A DNA stretch of 64,000 nucleotides from Imbroritus primus. Its GTDB lineage: Bacteria; Pseudomonadota; Gammaproteobacteria; Burkholderiales; Burkholderiaceae. The translations under genes and the position numbers were made by a program. This document shows, piece after piece, positions 60,520 through 64,000 of this stretch (the first letter of the stretch is position 1; each line of letters begins with the position of its first letter). The notes below the pieces were generated by a model. The model did no database searches. It was not told where the DNA came from and saw only the letters and a list, made by a program, of their open reading frames with translations. The stretch is from contig NZ_OZ201293.1 of the NCBI RefSeq assembly GCF_964332355.1, positions 2,108,001 through 2,172,000 on the forward strand, in the 5' to 3' direction.

Positions 60520-62883
60520 TCAATCGATCGGATCAAGCTTCGCAATGCCAAGCGCCAGCCATTTGGTATCGTGCCGCTTGAACTTGATCTGGGCGCGCGC
60601 ATCCGCTCCCTCACCCTCGAGCGCGACGATCTTGCCTTCGCCGAACTTGTTGTGGAACACCGACTGCCCCACGCGGAACCCGGTCTTTTCGCTGCGCTTG
60701 GCATCAGCATAGCCATTGCCGGTATCCATGCCGCCAGTCGGCTTAGTGCCCGTGTACCCCATTTCGTCCGGACGCTTGAACCAGTCGCGCCCCCAACCGC
60801 CTGAGCTACTGCCGCCAGTGCCGATACGCTGCTGCGCATAGCTCTGCTGCTGCGGCGTCAGCCATTTGAGCGTGTGCTCCGGCAACTCATCGAAGAAGCG
60901 CGAGCGGATGTGGTAGCGCGTCTGCCCATGCAGCATGCGGCTCTGCGCGAACGACATATACAGCCGCTGGCGTGCCCGCGTGATGGCCACATACATCAGC
61001 CGCCGCTCTTCCTCCAGCCCGCCCGGATCGAGCATGCTGTTCTCGTGCGGAAACAGCCCTTCTTCCAGGCCGGTAATGAAGACCACATTGAATTCCAGGC
61101 CCTTGGCGGCATGCACGGTCATCATCTGCACCGCGTCCTGGCCAACCTGCGCCTGGTTATCGCCGGACTCCAGCGAGGCATGCGTCAGAAAGGCGACGAT
61201 CGGGGTCATCTCGGCGGTGATGGCATCGTCGACGATCACTGCCTCGTCATCGGCCGGCAGCGCCGGCGTGGCATCGCCATCGCGCAGCGGCAAGGCAAAG
61301 GCCGGCGCATCGAGGCGATACCCCTCCTCGCCGACGAAAGCCTGCGCGGCGGTCACGAGCTCCTGCAGGTTTTCGATGCGATCCTGCCCTTCTTTCTCGG
61401 ACTGGTAGTGCGCGATCAGGCCGCTTGCGTGGATCACATGCTCGACGGTTTCCGGCAAGGTCATGTTACGCGTATCGGCCCGCATCTGTTCAATCAGGCG
61501 CGCGAAATTGCCGAGGCTGGTGCCAGCCTTGCCGGGCACGTAGGCCACGGCACGGAACAGCGGGCAGTTGGCCATGCGTGCCGCGTCCTGCAATTGCTCG
61601 ATCGAGCGTGCACCGATGCCGCGCGCAGGGAAGTTCACGACACGTCCGAAGGCGGAGTCGTTCTCCGGATTCTCCAGCAATTGCAGGTACGCCAGCGCGT
61701 GCTTGACCTCCGCCCGCTCGAAAAAGCGCAACCCGCCATACACCCGGTACGGGATGCCCGACGAGAACAGCGCATGCTCGATGATGCGGGACTGCGCATT
61801 GCTGCGGTAGAGCAAGGCGATCTCGGAACGCAGCATGCCGCCGGCGATGAGATCCTTGATCTCCTCCACCATCCAGCCCGCTTCCAGCGCGTCGGTACCC
61901 GCCTGGTACACGCGCACCGGTTCGCCGTGGCCGGCGTCGGTCCGCAGATCCTTGCCGAGGCGGCGGGCGTTATGGGAAATCAGGTGATTGGCGGTGTCGA
62001 GGATATTGCCGTGCGAGCGGTAGTTTTGCTCGAGCTTGATCATGTGCCGGACCTGGAACTCGCGTTCGAAGTCCGTCATATTGCCCACGTTGGCGCCGCG
62101 GAAGGCATAGATGCTCTGGTCGTCGTCGCCCACGGCGAACACGGCATTGGGCTGCGGTCCGGCGGCGTTGTGGCCGTGACCGGCAAGCAGCTTGAGCCAG
62201 GCATACTGCAGCACGTTGGTGTCCTGGAACTCATCGACCAGGATGTGGCTGAAGCGCCGCTGATAGTGATCGCGGATCGCTGCATTGAACGTCAGCAATT
62301 CATAGCAGCGCAGCAGCAGTTCGGCGAAATCGACCACGCCTTCGCGCTGGCACTGTGCGTCGTAGGCAACATACAGTTCGACCAGACGGCGATTGAACGG
62401 ATCGTGCGCCTCCACCTTATCCGGCCGCAGGCCCTGCTCCTTGGCGCTGTTGATAAAGTTCTGCACGGTGCGCGGCGGATACTTCTCGTCGTCCACGTTC
62501 AGCGACTTGAGCAGGCGCTTGATAGCCGATTGCTGGTCCTGCGTATCGAGGATCTGAAAGCCCTGTGGCAGTCCCGCATCGCGGAAGTGCGCGCGCAGCA
62601 TGCGGTTGCACAGGCCGTGGAAAGTGCCGACCCACATGCCGCGCGTATTGATCGGCAGCATCGCCGTCAACCGCGCCAGCATTTCCTTGGCAGCCTTGTT
62701 GGTAAAGGTCACGGCCAGCAGGCCGGCGGGCGAGACCTGCCCGGTCTGGATCAGCCATGCGATACGGGTCGTGAGCACCCGCGTCTTGCCACTGCCCGCG
62801 CCTGCCAGGATCAGCGCCGGTTCGGCCGGCAGGGTCACGGCAGCAAGTTGTTCGGGATTCAGATTGGCAAGCAGATCGGTCAT
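60520..62883 (-). CDS. uvrD: DNA helicase II, UvrD/PcrA family
   Basis: A superfamily 1A 3'-5' DNA helicase of 787 residues acting in nucleotide excision and mismatch repair. Motif I is ILAGAGSGKTRVLTTRI, Ia VTFTNKAAKEM, II HILVDEFQDTNVLQYAWL, III VGDDDQSIYAFRGA, IV LEQNYRSHGNIL, V TVHAAKGLEFNVVFITGLEEG and VI LMYVAITRARQRLYM. The C-terminal tail GQSVFHNKFGEGKIVALEG is the UvrD Tudor-like domain. ATG 62883 begins MTDLLANLNPEQLAAV; upstream open codons to 63054 are not family-like. Confidence 0.96.
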   Translation of the reverse strand: MTDLLANLNPEQLAAVTLPAEPALILAGAGSGKTRVLTTRIAWLIQTGQVSPAGLLAVTFTNKAAKEMLARLTAMLPINTRGMWVGTFHGLCNRMLRAHFRDAGLPQGFQILDTQDQQSAIKRLLKSLNVDDEKYPPRTVQNFINSAKEQGLRPDKVEAHDPFNRRLVELYVAYDAQCQREGVVDFAELLLRCYELLTFNAAIRDHYQRRFSHILVDEFQDTNVLQYAWLKLLAGHGHNAAGPQPNAVFAVGDDDQSIYAFRGANVGNMTDFEREFQVRHMIKLEQNYRSHGNILDTANHLISHNARRLGKDLRTDAGHGEPVRVYQAGTDALEAGWMVEEIKDLIAGGMLRSEIALLYRSNAQSRIIEHALFSSGIPYRVYGGLRFFERAEVKHALAYLQLLENPENDSAFGRVVNFPARGIGARSIEQLQDAARMANCPLFRAVAYVPGKAGTSLGNFARLIEQMRADTRNMTLPETVEHVIHASGLIAHYQSEKEGQDRIENLQELVTAAQAFVGEEGYRLDAPAFALPLRDGDATPALPADDEAVIVDDAITAEMTPIVAFLTHASLESGDNQAQVGQDAVQMMTVHAAKGLEFNVVFITGLEEGLFPHENSMLDPGGLEEERRLMYVAITRARQRLYMSFAQSRMLHGQTRYHIRSRFFDELPEHTLKWLTPQQQSYAQQRIGTGGSSSGGWGRDWFKRPDEMGYTGTKPTGGMDTGNGYADAKRSEKTGFRVGQSVFHNKFGEGKIVALEGEGADARAQIKFKRHDTKWLALGIAKLDPID

Positions 62884-63150
62884 GCGCAGAGGTGTCCAGT
62901 GAATGATCGGATTATACCGAGCTGGCGATGACTGCCGTCCCATCACGGACCATGCAGCCACCCTCACAGCATGCGTCCACGACGATCCACGAGCCTTGGC
63001 CGGCGCACTGCAAGCGCCATAGCTGTGCATCAAATGGAATGAATCCGGCGTCACGCGGCGATGAACAGGTACAAAACGGCCGCAAACGCGTGCGCGTCAT
63101 GGCAATCCCCTATAATCAACGATTCAGCCGAATCTCCTCCCTTGCGCAGC

Positions 63151-64000
63151 ATGACCACAGAAGACCAGTCCCTCGCCAAAAGCTTTGAACCCGCCAATAT
63201 CGAGGCCCATTGGGGCCCGGAATGGGAAAAACGCGGCATCGCCACGCCCACACTCGACGACGGCAAGCCCGATTTCTCCATCCAGCTGCCGCCGCCGAAC
63301 GTCACCGGCACGCTGCATATGGGACACGCCTTCAACCAGACCATCATGGACGGCCTGACGCGCCATGCACGCATGATGGGCGCAAACACGCTGTGGCTGC
63401 CGGGTACCGACCATGCGGGCATCGCCACCCAGATCGTCGTGGAGCGCCAGCTCGATGCGCAGAAGGTATCGCGCCACGATCTGGGCCGCGAGAAATTCGT
63501 CGAGAAAGTGTGGGAGTGGAAGGAACAGTCCGGCTCCACCATTACCGGCCAGATTCGCCGCCTTGGCGCGTCCATTGACTGGTCGCGCGAGTACTTCACC
63601 ATGGACGAACGCATGTCGTCGTCGGTGGTCGAAGTGTTCGTGCGCCTGTTCGAGCAAGGCCTGATCTATCGTGGCAAGCGCCTGGTGAACTGGGACCCGG
63701 TGCTCGGCACCGCCGTGTCCGACCTAGAAGTCGTCAGCGAGGAAGAGGATGGCAGCCTCTGGCACATCCGCTACCCGCTCGTGGAAACCGATGCCGCCAA
63801 GGGCCTGACGCACCTGACCGTGGCCACCACCCGCCCGGAGACCATGCTCGGCGACGTGGCCGTGATGGTGCATCCGGAGGATGAACGCTATGCCCACCTG
63901 ATCGGCAAACAGGTCACGCTGCCGCTGTGCGGCCGCACCATCCCCGTGATCGCCGATGAGTACGTGGACCGCGAATTCGGTACCGGCGTGGTCAAGGTCA
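63151..64000 (+). CDS. valS: Valyl-tRNA synthetase, N-terminal part (runs off the window)
   Basis: The first 283 codons of valyl-tRNA synthetase (full length about 950). The start MTTEDQSLAKSFEPANIEAH, the HIGH motif PPPNVTGTLHMGHAFNQT, LWLPGTDHAGIATQIVVE and the beginning of the editing (CP1) domain VATTRPETMLGDVAVMVHP are present. No stop up to base 64000. No clear Shine-Dalgarno before ATG 63151. Divergent from uvrD across 267 bases. Confidence 0.96.
   Translation, partial: MTTEDQSLAKSFEPANIEAHWGPEWEKRGIATPTLDDGKPDFSIQLPPPNVTGTLHMGHAFNQTIMDGLTRHARMMGANTLWLPGTDHAGIATQIVVERQLDAQKVSRHDLGREKFVEKVWEWKEQSGSTITGQIRRLGASIDWSREYFTMDERMSSSVVEVFVRLFEQGLIYRGKRLVNWDPVLGTAVSDLEVVSEEEDGSLWHIRYPLVETDAAKGLTHLTVATTRPETMLGDVAVMVHPEDERYAHLIGKQVTLPLCGRTIPVIADEYVDREFGTGVVKV

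Noticed and set aside
60874..62931. A 685-codon plus-strand open frame opposite uvrD
   Set aside because: Antisense shadow of the uvrD helicase; composition is His/Arg/Gln-rich with no domain.

Overview
This is a GC-rich (roughly 65 percent) chromosomal segment of a betaproteobacterium, almost certainly order Burkholderiales. The reasons are the chromosomal red-type Calvin cycle operon in the gene order cbbL-S-X-Y-E-F-P-T-Z-G-K-A with a divergent cbbR (the order known from Cupriavidus necator), the rpsU-yqeY-dnaG-rpoD macromolecular synthesis cluster with a long Ala/Lys-rich RpoD N-terminus, and the folE2-dxs-ispA-xseB-Rieske neighbourhood. No insertion sequence, prophage, integrase or CRISPR array was seen. 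The metabolic picture is a facultative C1-oxidising, CO2-fixing bacterium.

Region 1 (1-15.3 kb) is a tetrahydromethanopterin/methylofuran C1 cluster: dmrB, a dihydropteroate-synthase-related protein, a DUF447 protein and mfnB on the plus strand; mfnD, mfnF and mfnE (methylofuran assembly) on the minus strand; a HisA-like protein starting 12 bp from mfnD; then fhcB-A-D-C (formyltransferase/hydrolase complex), a Fae homologue, pabB and a HAD phosphatase. Together these make and use the cofactors that carry formaldehyde carbon to formate. mch, mtd genes, a canonical fae, mfnA and mfnC are not in the window.

Region 2 (15.3-29.2 kb) is the complete cbb operon on the minus strand, ending tail to tail with region 1, with cbbR divergent at its head. 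Formate from region 1 is oxidised to CO2 elsewhere, and region 2 can refix it.

Region 3 (29.3-38.5 kb) holds single genes: trhO, a pirin with a divergent LysR regulator, gluQ, rhlE, a class II aldolase with its divergent LysR regulator, a universal stress protein and acetate kinase.

Region 4 (38.6-45.6 kb) is the most unusual part. Two minus-strand transcription units flank a LysR regulator: (a) flavin reductase, SsuD-like FMNH2-dependent monooxygenase, ribB; (b) Bug/TctC binding protein, an alpha/beta hydrolase broken by an in-frame TGA, and a 3-mercaptopropionate-type thiol dioxygenase. Both units are preceded by near-identical promoter/operator blocks of about 67 bp, which points to one organosulfur regulon.

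Region 5 (45.7-64 kb) is core housekeeping: rpsU-yqeY-dnaG-rpoD followed by tRNA-Ile2(CAU) and a terminator, an orphan small ORF in an AT-rich patch, a BaiN-type flavoprotein, tsaD, folE2, dxs-ispA-xseB, a Rieske oxygenase of unknown substrate, uvrD and the 5' part of valS, which runs off the window.
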